From an uncultured Bacteroidales bacterium (GTDB taxonomy: Bacteria; Bacteroidota; Bacteroidia; Bacteroidales; F082): a stretch of DNA of 64,000 bases. Under the pieces are notes generated by a model that did not search any database, was not told the origin of the DNA, and saw only the letters and a program-made list of their open reading frames with translations. Shown in pieces: positions 24,936 to 32,748 of the stretch. The stretch lies in contig ONKA01000001.1 in NCBI GenBank assembly GCA_900318265.1, forward strand, positions 1-64,000, in the 5' to 3' direction. Position 1 is the stretch's first letter. Each line of letters opens with the position of its first letter. The position numbers and the translations under genes are program-made.

Positions 24936-26447
24936 TTAATTATGCATAGGCTTCAAAAGGTCGTTCACGGTCTTCACCGGGTTGAAGGTCTCGATAGGCA
25001 CTTCGACGAAGATGGTGATCCAGTCGGCCATGGCGCCGTTCCAAAGACCGGGCAGCTCGAGGGCTTTCAGTTCGCGGCCGTCCTTCGACTTGTTGGAAAT
25101 GAAGCCTGTGTTGGCATCCACGTAGTCGGTTAGGCAGAAGGCCTCGCCCTTGTAGTTCCAGCAGCCGCACACCAGGTCGACGGGGTTGAAGTGGGTCGAG
25201 CCTTGGAAGATGGCTTCCTGAGCCTCGTCCTTGTGGTTGATCTGTGACGACTCGATGATTTGCAGCGACACCTCATCGTCCAGGTTCTTCACCCAGAAAG
25301 GACCGCCGCCGGGTTCGCCTTCGTTCTTCACCATGCCGCAGATACGCATCGGGCGGTTGAGTTTGTTATAGAGATAGTCGATCTTCTCGATGTCGTTGTA
25401 GTCGTTGACGAAGTCGGGGATGTCCATCATCAGGTCTTCCTTGGCGAAACGCATGGCCTCATCGAGTTCGTCGGTCGAGACTGCACCTTGGTCGAGCATC
25501 TCGAGATATTCGAAAGTGCGTTGTTGGAGGTGGAGGAGGAGACCCGCCAGCACCTTTTTATATACGATGGTCGTCTCGGCCTTGCTCTCCGGAACGATGT
25601 TGTCGATGTTTTTCACGAAAACAATCTCTTCGCCGAGGTCATTAAGGTTCTCGATGAGTGCGCCGTGGCCGCCGGGTCGGAAGAGGATCTTGCCGTCGGC
25701 TTCGCGGAACAACTCGCCGTTGGCATCGATGGCCACCGTGTCGGTTGACGGTTTTTGACAGGAATAAGTGATGTTGTAGCGCACACCGTATTTCTTCTCA
25801 TAGTCGGCTTTCAGCGCATCGACGGCCTTCTTGAAAGGCTCTTCGTGTTCGGGCGATACAGTAAAATGGAGCTTGGCCACGCCTTCGTTGTCGGTGGCGT
25901 AACGGGCGGCTTCCACCAGATGTTCTTCCAAGGCCAGACGGTTGAAAGTGGGGTAGTGGTGGAACTTCAGCAGGGCCTTGGGCAGCTTGCCGTAGTTTAG
26001 GCCGTTGTCCAAGAGCAGGGCTTTCACAACGTCCACCTTGCGGCCTTGTTGGAGCAGGCTGTCGATGTCGGTGCCATAGAGGCGTTGTGCGGCAGTGTTG
26101 AGGTCGTCGAAGAAGGCGAAGCTATGGATGTGGGCAAAGAAGATGTCCGTGAACTTGGTCTCTTCGGCGGTCTCGACGAAAGCGAAGAGGTCTTTGAACA
26201 TGCGTGAGGCGGCACCTGAGGCGGGGACGAACTTGGTGAATTGGTAAAACTCCTTGTCGGCCTCAAAGTTGGCCGTCATCTGCCTGACCTGTTCCTCATC
26301 GAGGCGCAAGATGCCGTCATTAAGGGTTGCGGGGCGCATCAACTGGACATATTGCGCCCCTTTTTTCAGTTGTGCAACTTGCTGTATTACTTGATTTTCG
26401 GTGATGTTTCTTTCCGAAAGTTGTTGGAGGTCTTTTTCTGTAAGCAT
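24936..26447 (-). CDS. DUF4301 family protein
   Basis: The 503-residue cytoplasmic protein matches the Bacteroidota family DUF4301. It contains KFVPASGAASRMFKDLFAF (about 70-88) and ILFRPGGHGALIENLNDL (about 254-271), glycine-rich segments reminiscent of sugar-nucleotidyltransferases (UDP-sugar pyrophosphorylases), but no function is established. The ATG at 26447 was preferred over 26471 because the latter falls inside the predicted -7 box. It may be the first gene of the transcript that runs on through TerB, RyR and TIR, or only a housekeeping neighbour. Confidence 0.8.
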   Translation of the reverse strand: MLTEKDLQQLSERNITENQVIQQVAQLKKGAQYVQLMRPATLNDGILRLDEEQVRQMTANFEADKEFYQFTKFVPASGAASRMFKDLFAFVETAEETKFTDIFFAHIHSFAFFDDLNTAAQRLYGTDIDSLLQQGRKVDVVKALLLDNGLNYGKLPKALLKFHHYPTFNRLALEEHLVEAARYATDNEGVAKLHFTVSPEHEEPFKKAVDALKADYEKKYGVRYNITYSCQKPSTDTVAIDANGELFREADGKILFRPGGHGALIENLNDLGEEIVFVKNIDNIVPESKAETTIVYKKVLAGLLLHLQQRTFEYLEMLDQGAVSTDELDEAMRFAKEDLMMDIPDFVNDYNDIEKIDYLYNKLNRPMRICGMVKNEGEPGGGPFWVKNLDDEVSLQIIESSQINHKDEAQEAIFQGSTHFNPVDLVCGCWNYKGEAFCLTDYVDANTGFISNKSKDGRELKALELPGLWNGAMADWITIFVEVPIETFNPVKTVNDLLKPMHN

Positions 26448-26468
26448 AATTGTAGATTTTAAACGCTT

Positions 26469-26476
26469 CAAAAATA
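26469..26476 (-). promoter_or_regulatory. -7 box for DUF4301 (and possibly the TIR/RyR genes)
   Basis: The minus strand reads TATTTTTG, a full TAnnTTTG match, 21 bases before the ATG at 26447. No clear -33 element was seen. It is the only obvious promoter upstream of the TerB-RyR-TIR set. Confidence 0.5.
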
Positions 26477-26548
26477 AGAAATTAAGTAATGCGAAGAAAA
26501 AAAATCACAAAATTTTTCTCGAAGTGGTTACAGCATTGAAAAAAGTTG

Positions 26549-26556
26549 TATCTTTG
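26549..26556 (+). promoter_or_regulatory. -7 box for the tRNA-Leu pair
   Basis: TATCTTTG matches TAnnTTTG and lies 13 bases before the first tRNA. Confidence 0.55.
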
Positions 26557-26569
26557 CCGCCGATTTCAA

Positions 26570-26653
26570 GCCCAGGTGGTGAAATTGGTAGACACGCCAC
26601 TTTGAGGGGGTGGTGCCGATTACGGCATGCAAGTTCGACTCTTGTCCTGGGCA
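26570..26653 (+). tRNA. tRNA-Leu (anticodon GAG)
   Basis: The 84-base gene folds as a class II tRNA: acceptor GCCCAGG/CCTGGGC, D-arm GGTGAAATTGGTAGACAC, anticodon loop TTGAGGG between CCACT and GGTGG, a long variable arm (TGCCGATTACGGCA) and T-arm with GTTCGACTC. The GAG anticodon reads CUY codons. CCA is not encoded. Confidence 0.95.
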
Positions 26654-26663
26654 CAATCACCAA

Positions 26664-26745
26664 GCCCCGATGGCGGAATTGGTAGACGCGTACGTTTCAG
26701 GTGCGTATATCGAGAGGTGTGCAGGTTCGACTCCTGTTCGGGGCA
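26664..26745 (+). tRNA. tRNA-Leu (anticodon CAG)
   Basis: The 82-base class II tRNA has acceptor GCCCCGA/TCGGGGC, anticodon loop TTCAGGT between TACGT and GCGTA, a variable arm and T-arm GGTTCGACTCC. The CAG anticodon reads CUG. It follows the GAG gene by 10 bases, so both come from one transcript. CCA is not encoded. Confidence 0.95.
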
Positions 26746-26753
26746 CGAAAAAT

Positions 26754-26786
26754 AAAACCCTAACTATCAAATGGTTAGGGTTTTTC
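26754..26786 (+). terminator. Intrinsic terminator of the tRNA operon
   Basis: AAAACCCTAAC (26754-26764) pairs with GTTAGGGTTTT (26774-26784) around a 9-base loop and runs into T-rich sequence, 9 bases after the second tRNA. Confidence 0.85.
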
Positions 26787-26850
26787 TTTTTCTGGTTGTG
26801 ACTTGCTTTGATTCCTTCACTAACTTCCAAATTATTCTTCGAAAACTTCC

Positions 26851-26879
26851 TTGGTTTAATCAAAAAAACTGTATTTTTG
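26851..26879 (+). promoter_or_regulatory. Promoter of the hdr-like operon
   Basis: TTG (26851-26853), 18 bases, then TATTTTTG (26872-26879) matches the Bacteroidota promoter well. The predicted leader is about 40 bases. Confidence 0.65.
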
Positions 26880-26923
26880 CGCGCCGTTAGTAAGTATATT
26901 TACTGTAAACTAATTTACTATTT

Positions 26924-27637
26924 ATGGAACCTAGGTTTAAAGGTCATCTTGTTGATGAATTATATAAGGATTACAGGATAAAAGAGGGGATGAAGGCCTG
27001 CATGAACTGCGGCGTGTGCACGGCAGTTTGTCCAGCAGCGGAGTTCTACAAATACAATCCGAAGAATATCGTGAACATCGTCGCCCGCAAGAACGAGGCC
27101 GATTTGGAGGAGCTCCTGAGAAGCGACACGATTTGGTATTGCGGTGAGTGCATGTCGTGCGTGACTCGCTGTCCACGTGCCAATGCCCCAGGCTTGGTCA
27201 TCATGGCTTTGCGCAAGCTCTCGATGCGAAGCGGGCTTTACATGGAATCGGAGAAAGGTCGCCAGCAATATGTCGTGGTTAAGGATTTGTGCTCCAATAT
27301 CTTGAACTACGGCTATTGCGTGTATCCTCGCACTTTCGATTATGAGACACATAAAGAATTCGGTCCCGTTGGCAAATGGATCAACGAAAACCTAGATGAT
27401 TTGCATGCCCGCATGGGCTCGAATCTCGACGGCGACGGTCCTGGCGGATTGCGTAAGATTCCCAGGGAGAGTCTCGACCAATTGAAAAAGATCTTCGACG
27501 TCACGGGTGCCACCGAGTTGATGGAACAGGTCTTGAACGACGCACATCAGGAAGCGGAGAAGGAGCATCTCACCGACGAGGAGTATTTCATGAAGGTTTA
27601 CACTCAAAACGATGGGGAAAAACACCTCAACATGTAA
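26924..27637 (+). CDS. HdrC-like 4Fe-4S dicluster protein
   Basis: The 237-residue protein holds two cysteine clusters, CMNCGVCTAVCP (near residues 26-37) and CGECMSCVTRCP (near 73-84), the double 4Fe-4S pattern of heterodisulfide reductase subunit C. The helical C-terminal extension (about 150 residues) is longer than in typical HdrC. HdrC passes electrons between the flavin subunit HdrA and the catalytic HdrB. It is the first of five co-directional redox genes and is followed after 25 bases by HdrB. Confidence 0.82.
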   Translation: MEPRFKGHLVDELYKDYRIKEGMKACMNCGVCTAVCPAAEFYKYNPKNIVNIVARKNEADLEELLRSDTIWYCGECMSCVTRCPRANAPGLVIMALRKLSMRSGLYMESEKGRQQYVVVKDLCSNILNYGYCVYPRTFDYETHKEFGPVGKWINENLDDLHARMGSNLDGDGPGGLRKIPRESLDQLKKIFDVTGATELMEQVLNDAHQEAEKEHLTDEEYFMKVYTQNDGEKHLNM

Positions 27638-27662
27638 TCCAATTATTAAATCTTGAAATCAA

Positions 27663-28733
27663 ATGATTATTGAAGGAAAACAGAAGATCTGGGCGGATTA
27701 CCAGAAAGACATTCCCGATGACCATTATTTTTACGTGAGGAGTTGCATCCGACAGGCGTTTTGGCCGGGTTCGGAGGTGACTTTTTTGGACATCACGAGG
27801 AATAAGTTGGGCAAAGACTTTTACGAAAACCCCTATCATACCACTTGTGGCGGCATCGCCTATCACAGCGACACCATCCCGCAGGAGACGGCCATGACCA
27901 TCATCGCGCGCCAGTTCGCTCTGATGCATGAGAGTGGCTATGAAAACTATGTTTGTTCTTGCATCACCTCTTTCGGATGCTACACCGAGACGCTGGAGAC
28001 ATGGCACGAGTATCCCGAGTTGGAGGCCAAGATTCGGCAATATCTTTGGGATTCATGCAAGAAAGAGTTCGCCAAGCCGAAGTATCTCGCCCACGCCAGC
28101 GACCTTATTTATAAGTTCAGGTTCGACATTGCGAAACAGATGAAGTTTCCTCTTGTCAATGTCAAGACTGGCAAGCCTTTGAAGGTGGTCGAACACATCG
28201 GATGCCATTATTCGAAGATGTTCCCGTCGAAGGGATTCGGTGGTGCTGAGTATCCGCATGTGCTGGTTGGAATGGTCGAGGCGTGGGGCGGTGAGGTTGT
28301 TGACTACCCCGAACGCCGTCATTGCTGCGGCTTCGGATTCCGTCAGTATTTCGTGCAAGCCAACAGGGGCTATTCCGAGTCGAACACCTACAAGAAATTC
28401 GAGTCGATGGAGCCTTATGAGCCAGATTTGATCATCACCAACTGCCCGGGCTGCCCTTATTTCCTAGACCGTTGGCAATATGTCATCGCAGAGCAGACAG
28501 GCAAAACCTACGGCAAGAACGGATATGGCATCCCGGCGCTGACCTACGAGGAGGTGGCAGGCTTGGTGATGGGCTACGATCCATGGGATCTTGGCCTTCA
28601 GATGCATCAGGTCGCCATCGAGCCGCTACTCGAGAAGATGGGAATCCCTTACGACCCGAAGAAGAAATATCAGGGCCTGAACGGCAAAGACCTCGGTCAG
28701 CCGATGTGCCCGTCGTGTATGAAATCAGTTTGA
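27663..28733 (+). CDS. HdrB-like protein (CCG-domain heterodisulfide reductase subunit)
   Basis: The 356-residue protein resembles HdrB. The C-terminal CCG domain is complete: HIGCHYSKMF, then RRHCCGFGFRQYF, then NCPGCPYFLDRW. The N-terminal copy is altered: it has SCIRQ, a single-cysteine TTCGG where CCG domains have Cys-Cys, and SCITSFGC. CCG domains bind the noncubane clusters that split disulfides in methanogens. Bacteria without coenzyme M use related proteins on other disulfide, quinone or thiol substrates; the substrate here is unknown. Confidence 0.8.
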   Translation: MIIEGKQKIWADYQKDIPDDHYFYVRSCIRQAFWPGSEVTFLDITRNKLGKDFYENPYHTTCGGIAYHSDTIPQETAMTIIARQFALMHESGYENYVCSCITSFGCYTETLETWHEYPELEAKIRQYLWDSCKKEFAKPKYLAHASDLIYKFRFDIAKQMKFPLVNVKTGKPLKVVEHIGCHYSKMFPSKGFGGAEYPHVLVGMVEAWGGEVVDYPERRHCCGFGFRQYFVQANRGYSESNTYKKFESMEPYEPDLIITNCPGCPYFLDRWQYVIAEQTGKTYGKNGYGIPALTYEEVAGLVMGYDPWDLGLQMHQVAIEPLLEKMGIPYDPKKKYQGLNGKDLGQPMCPSCMKSV

Positions 28734-28746
28734 CAAACCAACGTTT

Positions 28747-29754
28747 ATGAAAGAGAATATATTGATTATTGGCGGTGGAGCCGCCGGAATGGAAGCAGCC
28801 ACACAATTGCATAAAATGGGGCTCAATCCTATCATTGTTGAAAAAAGCGAGGCCCTTGGAGGCCATATCGCGCAGTGGGACAGGCTGTTCCCAGCCTTCC
28901 ATCCAGCCAAAGACGTAGTTGAGAAGATGCTCGACCAAGTGAAAGGCATCGATGTCCGTCTGAATACCGAGGTCGTTGACATCCATAGAGATAATAATAG
29001 TTTCCATGCCATTTTGAGCAACAACGAAACCATCGATGCGAAGGCGGTGATTCTCGCCACGGGTTTCGATATCTTCAAGGCGGAACGGAAACAGGAATAC
29101 GGCTATGGCATCTATAACAATGTGATGACCAGTGTCGAACTCGAAAAGTATTTCAGGACGGGAAAGGACGAGCGCATCAACCATCCTAAGAAAATCGGTT
29201 TCGTACATTGTGTCGGCGCACGCGACGTGAAGGTATGCAACACTTATTGCTCAAAAGTGTGCTGCACCACGGCGTTGAAGCAGGCCTGCGAAATCAAGGA
29301 AGTGTTTCCCGATGCAGAGGTCTACACGTTCTACATGGACTTGCGCATGTTCGGTCCAGGCTATGAAGACCTTTATCTTAAGACCCAGAAAGACTTCGAC
29401 GTGAAATGTGTCCGCGGCCGTGTTTGCGAGGTCTCTGAGGATATGGACGGCAAACTGGTCATCAAAGCGGAGGACACTTTGTTCGGTAAGCCGCTCAAGA
29501 TGACGCTTGACTTGCTGGTTTTGATGTGCAGCATGGAGAAAAACAAGAGCATCGACGCAATACAGCAGAAGCTCGGCGTTGGCAACAACAGCGACGGCTT
29601 CATGCAAAACAAGGACATGTATCTGGGCATGAACGACACTGCTCAAGATGGCGTGTTCGTTGCTGGTGCCTGTACCGCTCCGAAGTCGCTGCCCGACACC
29701 ATTGGTGAGGCGCGTTCCGTGGCGACACAAGTGTATAACTATCTTAAAAGGTAA
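28747..29754 (+). CDS. HdrA/QmoA-like FAD oxidoreductase
   Basis: The 335-residue protein starts with the FAD-binding motif ILIIGGGAAGMEAATQL and has a second dinucleotide-type AVILATGFD region. The HdrA-type cysteine cluster follows (CVGARDVKVCNTYCSKVCC). The end is the usual flavoprotein DGVFVAGACTAPKSLPDTI. It is much shorter than methanogen HdrA, having neither the N-terminal nor the C-terminal ferredoxin units, and so is closer to QmoA. It would be the flavin centre of the complex. Confidence 0.82.
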   Translation: MKENILIIGGGAAGMEAATQLHKMGLNPIIVEKSEALGGHIAQWDRLFPAFHPAKDVVEKMLDQVKGIDVRLNTEVVDIHRDNNSFHAILSNNETIDAKAVILATGFDIFKAERKQEYGYGIYNNVMTSVELEKYFRTGKDERINHPKKIGFVHCVGARDVKVCNTYCSKVCCTTALKQACEIKEVFPDAEVYTFYMDLRMFGPGYEDLYLKTQKDFDVKCVRGRVCEVSEDMDGKLVIKAEDTLFGKPLKMTLDLLVLMCSMEKNKSIDAIQQKLGVGNNSDGFMQNKDMYLGMNDTAQDGVFVAGACTAPKSLPDTIGEARSVATQVYNYLKR

Positions 29755-29757
29755 GCC

Positions 29758-30069
29758 ATGGATTTCGGTTTTTGTTTGTCACCCAGCTCGCATGTCAAGA
29801 TGGACAGCGTCGACCTGACGACGTTCAACCGTCTGAAGGAAACCAATCCTGACATCAATACCTGCATTGCATGTGGCTCATGCACTGCCACTTGCACTGC
29901 AGGTCACTTCACCGAGATGAGTTTCCGTCGCATTCTTCTGATGCTTCAGCGAGGCAAGGAAGACGAGGCCAAAAAAATGATTCAACATTGCATGCTCTGC
30001 GGCAAATGCACTTTGGTTTGTCCGCGCGGCATCAATATCCGTAAGATTTTGTTAGACATTACACGATGA
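29758..30069 (+). CDS. Small HdrC-like 4Fe-4S protein
   Basis: The 103-residue protein has CIACGSCTATCTAGHF and CMLCGKCTLVCPRG, two 4Fe-4S motifs. The first lacks the usual final Cys-Pro, reading CTAGHF. It starts 3 bases after hdrA, and its TGA overlaps the ATG of the next gene (ATGA at 30066-30069), which ties it to the membrane subunit. It is the second HdrC-like protein of the operon and probably links HdrA to the membrane HdrED. Confidence 0.82.
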   Translation: MDFGFCLSPSSHVKMDSVDLTTFNRLKETNPDINTCIACGSCTATCTAGHFTEMSFRRILLMLQRGKEDEAKKMIQHCMLCGKCTLVCPRGINIRKILLDITR

Positions 30070-31793
30070 ATTCACAGATATTCCATCCTTTTGTGCTCCC
30101 CTTCGTGCTCGGCATGGCTTTCGTGCTGACGTATTGTGTTGTGGGGCTTTTACGCGTCATCGGCCAGCTGCCGAAAGACGACAGAAAGAAGTTTTGGCGC
30201 TCCTTGGTGACGCCAAAGACGGCATGGGCCAACGTCCGAGACCTGGTGGGCGACTGCCTCTTCCATGTGAAGATTTGGAAACGCAATCCTGTGCTGGGTT
30301 ACATGCACACGGCCATCGCCTTTGGCTGGTTCATGATTATCGTGATCGGCCATGTGATGCTGTTTACGTTGAAACCGCTTGAAGGTATTGAGCTCCAAGG
30401 CGTTGAGCGGACGCTTCCCAACTTCTATTATCCGATTTTCTTCAAGTATTTCGCTGAAGAAACACTCATTTTTGCCATCCTTATGGATTTCTTCCTTCTG
30501 ATGATCATCAGCGGCATTTTGATTGCTGTTGTGAAGAAGATCCATTCAAAGATAGTGGGGGTGAAGCGTATCATGCACTTCGGTTTTGCCGACAATTTGA
30601 TCCGATTCGCTTTGTGGACCATCTTCCCCTTCCGTCTCATCGCTGAGAAGACCAACATCATGGCCTTTTGGTGGCTCTATTCCATTGATTTGATGGTGTT
30701 TATGTTTATGCTTCCGTTCACGAGGTATATGCACATCCCGACTGAGGCCTTGTTTATCCTATTGCGTCATGCAGGTCTGAAACCGCGTGAACCTCGTAAG
30801 GGTTATGCTTTGGCACAGATTTATTCTTGCCCGAGTTGCGGTTTGTGCATCGACGCCTGCCCGATGAGCGTCAACGACAAGAACAGTGGCAACACTTCGG
30901 CTTATTTCATGAAACGCTTGAGGAACGGAGATAGGGAAGAGGCCCAACGCATTGCCGAGACCTGCATGCAGTGCGGAAAATGCGTCGCGGTTTGCCCTGT
31001 GAGCATCGAGTCGTGCGACATCAAGATGAGCCAACGCGAGGCGGTGCCTTATACTATCAACAGCGACCACTCGTATCTTGGCAACGTGGAGCCAGAAACG
31101 AAGGGAAACGCTAAAGTCCTCTATTTCGCCGGCTGCATGACCCAACTGACGCCCAAAATCATGCGTGCCATGAAGCAAATCATGGAGGCTGCGGGCGAGA
31201 AGTATGCGTTTTTGGACAAAGACGGAGGCGTCTGTTGCGGCAGGCCGATGCTGTTGAGTGGAAAGACAGCCGAAGCCCAAGCCATGATGGCCAAAAACAC
31301 CGAGTTGATCAAGCAATCAGGGGCCAAGCGACTCGTACTATCCTGTCCGATTTGCTATAAGGTCTTCAAAGAGGAGTATCAACTTGAAGGCATCGAAATC
31401 CTGCATCATACACAGTATATTGACGAGCTTATCAAGCGGGGCAAGCTGAAGGTCGACAAAAACGACGTCAACTACGTGTATCACGACCCGTGCGAACTCG
31501 GAAGAGCCTTTGGCGTCTATGACGAACCTCGTGAGGTGATTGAAAACATCGGTCATTTGCGCAAGGCGAAATCAGAGAAGGAGCTGAGCACCTGCTGTGG
31601 TGGAAGCCTCGGTAGCTTTATTCTGACTCAGCAGGAGCGCGATGAAATAACGACTAACTCGGTCAACGATTTGATATTCAACAATCCAGATGAGATTGTG
31701 ACAGCATGTCCGTTGTGTCTGAAGACCTTTGCGAGGAAATCGCCTGTAGCGGTAAAGGATATTGCGGAGGTTGTTGCCAACCAATTGAAGTAA
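30066..31793 (+). CDS. Fused HdrE-HdrD-like membrane Fe-S protein
   Basis: The 575-residue protein joins a membrane cytochrome-type part to a soluble catalytic part. Residues 1 to about 245 carry five transmembrane helices with histidines placed for heme b (GYMHTAIAFGWFMIIVIGHV; YMHIPTEALFILLRH), as in HdrE, DsrM and NarI. Two 4Fe-4S motifs follow (CPSCGLCIDACP, CMQCGKCVAVCP). Then there are two complete CCG domains (FAGCMTQ..GGVCCGRP..SCPICYK; DPCELGR..STCCGGS..ACPLCLK). Such fusions pass electrons between the quinone pool and a cytoplasmic disulfide or carrier. It is the last gene of the operon and converges on the pseudouridine synthase gene. Confidence 0.85.
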   Translation: MNSQIFHPFVLPFVLGMAFVLTYCVVGLLRVIGQLPKDDRKKFWRSLVTPKTAWANVRDLVGDCLFHVKIWKRNPVLGYMHTAIAFGWFMIIVIGHVMLFTLKPLEGIELQGVERTLPNFYYPIFFKYFAEETLIFAILMDFFLLMIISGILIAVVKKIHSKIVGVKRIMHFGFADNLIRFALWTIFPFRLIAEKTNIMAFWWLYSIDLMVFMFMLPFTRYMHIPTEALFILLRHAGLKPREPRKGYALAQIYSCPSCGLCIDACPMSVNDKNSGNTSAYFMKRLRNGDREEAQRIAETCMQCGKCVAVCPVSIESCDIKMSQREAVPYTINSDHSYLGNVEPETKGNAKVLYFAGCMTQLTPKIMRAMKQIMEAAGEKYAFLDKDGGVCCGRPMLLSGKTAEAQAMMAKNTELIKQSGAKRLVLSCPICYKVFKEEYQLEGIEILHHTQYIDELIKRGKLKVDKNDVNYVYHDPCELGRAFGVYDEPREVIENIGHLRKAKSEKELSTCCGGSLGSFILTQQERDEITTNSVNDLIFNNPDEIVTACPLCLKTFARKSPVAVKDIAEVVANQLK

Positions 31794-31798
31794 GCGTT

Positions 31799-32737
31799 TT
31801 ACATCTTGTCTATCATCCCAGGGAACGGCTTAGAAAACACCTTTGGGAAAGGCGTTTCAAACTCCATGTCCGTTTTCTTGTAGGGATGATGGAAGCAGAG
31901 TTTGTAGGCATGCAGGCATAACCTTCCCAGTGAGTTGTCATAGGTCCCTGAGCTTGTCGAAGGGCCATATTTCGGGTCGCCTACCACAGGATGCCCAATG
32001 TCGGCCATGTGGACGCGGATCTGGTTCTTGCGGCCCGTCTCCAGTTGCAATTCGACCAAGGAATACCTCGGATTGGAATATAGGGTCTCGTAATAGGTCT
32101 CCGCATATTTGCCTCCGTTGTCGGTAGGGCTGGAGTAGGTGATGAAAGCCTTGTTGTCCTTCAGCCACGACTTCACCACGCCTTCCTTTTTCTCCATGCA
32201 GCCACAAACCACGGCCACATAACGACGGTCGTATACGGTGTTTTTCCAGTCTTCCTCGAATCTGAAGGCTACCTCCTTGCTCTTGGCGAAGAGCATCAGT
32301 CCGCTGGTGTCGCGGTCGAGGCGATGGATGGTGTGGGCTCGGCAGCGTTGCTGGGTGTAGATAAAATAGTCGTTCAAGATGCTTTGCGCCGTGTCTTTCT
32401 CTTTGGTGGGGCTGTTGGTGAGCAAGCCTTCTTTCTTGTCGATGACGAGCAGGTATTTGTCTTCATAGACGATGCTCAGCCAAGGGCTGCGGAAGCGTTC
32501 CTTGGCCGTGGGCTTGCCGATTTCGACGACCATGCCGGGCTCAAGGGCAAAGTCGAACTGCGTGGTGCGCTCGCCATCTACTGAAACGACCTTATTGGCC
32601 AGCATACGCTTGACTTTATTGCGGCTGATGCCGTCGAGTTTCTTCATCAGGAAGTCCATCAGCTGTGCCGACTCGGACACGTTGAATTTCAAAGGATTGC
32701 TTTTGGAATGCGTGGCTTTATTTTTTGTGTTTTTCAT
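31799..32737 (-). CDS. RluA-family 23S rRNA pseudouridine synthase
   Basis: The 312-residue protein has an N-terminal S4-like RNA-binding region (LMDFLMKKLDGISRNKVKRML.., residues about 27-90) and the RluA catalytic block HRLDRDTSGLMLFAKS with the catalytic aspartate. The distal motifs GRKNQIRVHMADIGHPVVGD and LCLHAYKLCFHHP are also present. Members convert uridine to pseudouridine in rRNA; which site is not clear. It lies 11 bases after dnaB and is probably read with it. A copy of the dispersed palindromic element encodes GPSTSSGTYD in the loop after GDPKY. Confidence 0.9.
   Translation of the reverse strand: MKNTKNKATHSKSNPLKFNVSESAQLMDFLMKKLDGISRNKVKRMLANKVVSVDGERTTQFDFALEPGMVVEIGKPTAKERFRSPWLSIVYEDKYLLVIDKKEGLLTNSPTKEKDTAQSILNDYFIYTQQRCRAHTIHRLDRDTSGLMLFAKSKEVAFRFEEDWKNTVYDRRYVAVVCGCMEKKEGVVKSWLKDNKAFITYSSPTDNGGKYAETYYETLYSNPRYSLVELQLETGRKNQIRVHMADIGHPVVGDPKYGPSTSSGTYDNSLGRLCLHAYKLCFHHPYKKTDMEFETPFPKVFSKPFPGMIDKM
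31943..31966. repeat. Dispersed palindromic element, copy 4 (in pseudouridine synthase gene)
   Basis: GGTCCCTGAGCTTGTCGAAG followed by GGCC, in frame, encoding GPSTSSGT. Confidence 0.85.
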
Positions 32738-32748
32738 ATCCGTTATAG

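Noticed and set aside
26570..26745. tRNA genes as an integration hotspot for the TIR/RyR cluster
   Set aside because: No partial tRNA duplicate, integrase or direct repeat was found around 19-26 kb, and DUF4301 lies between.
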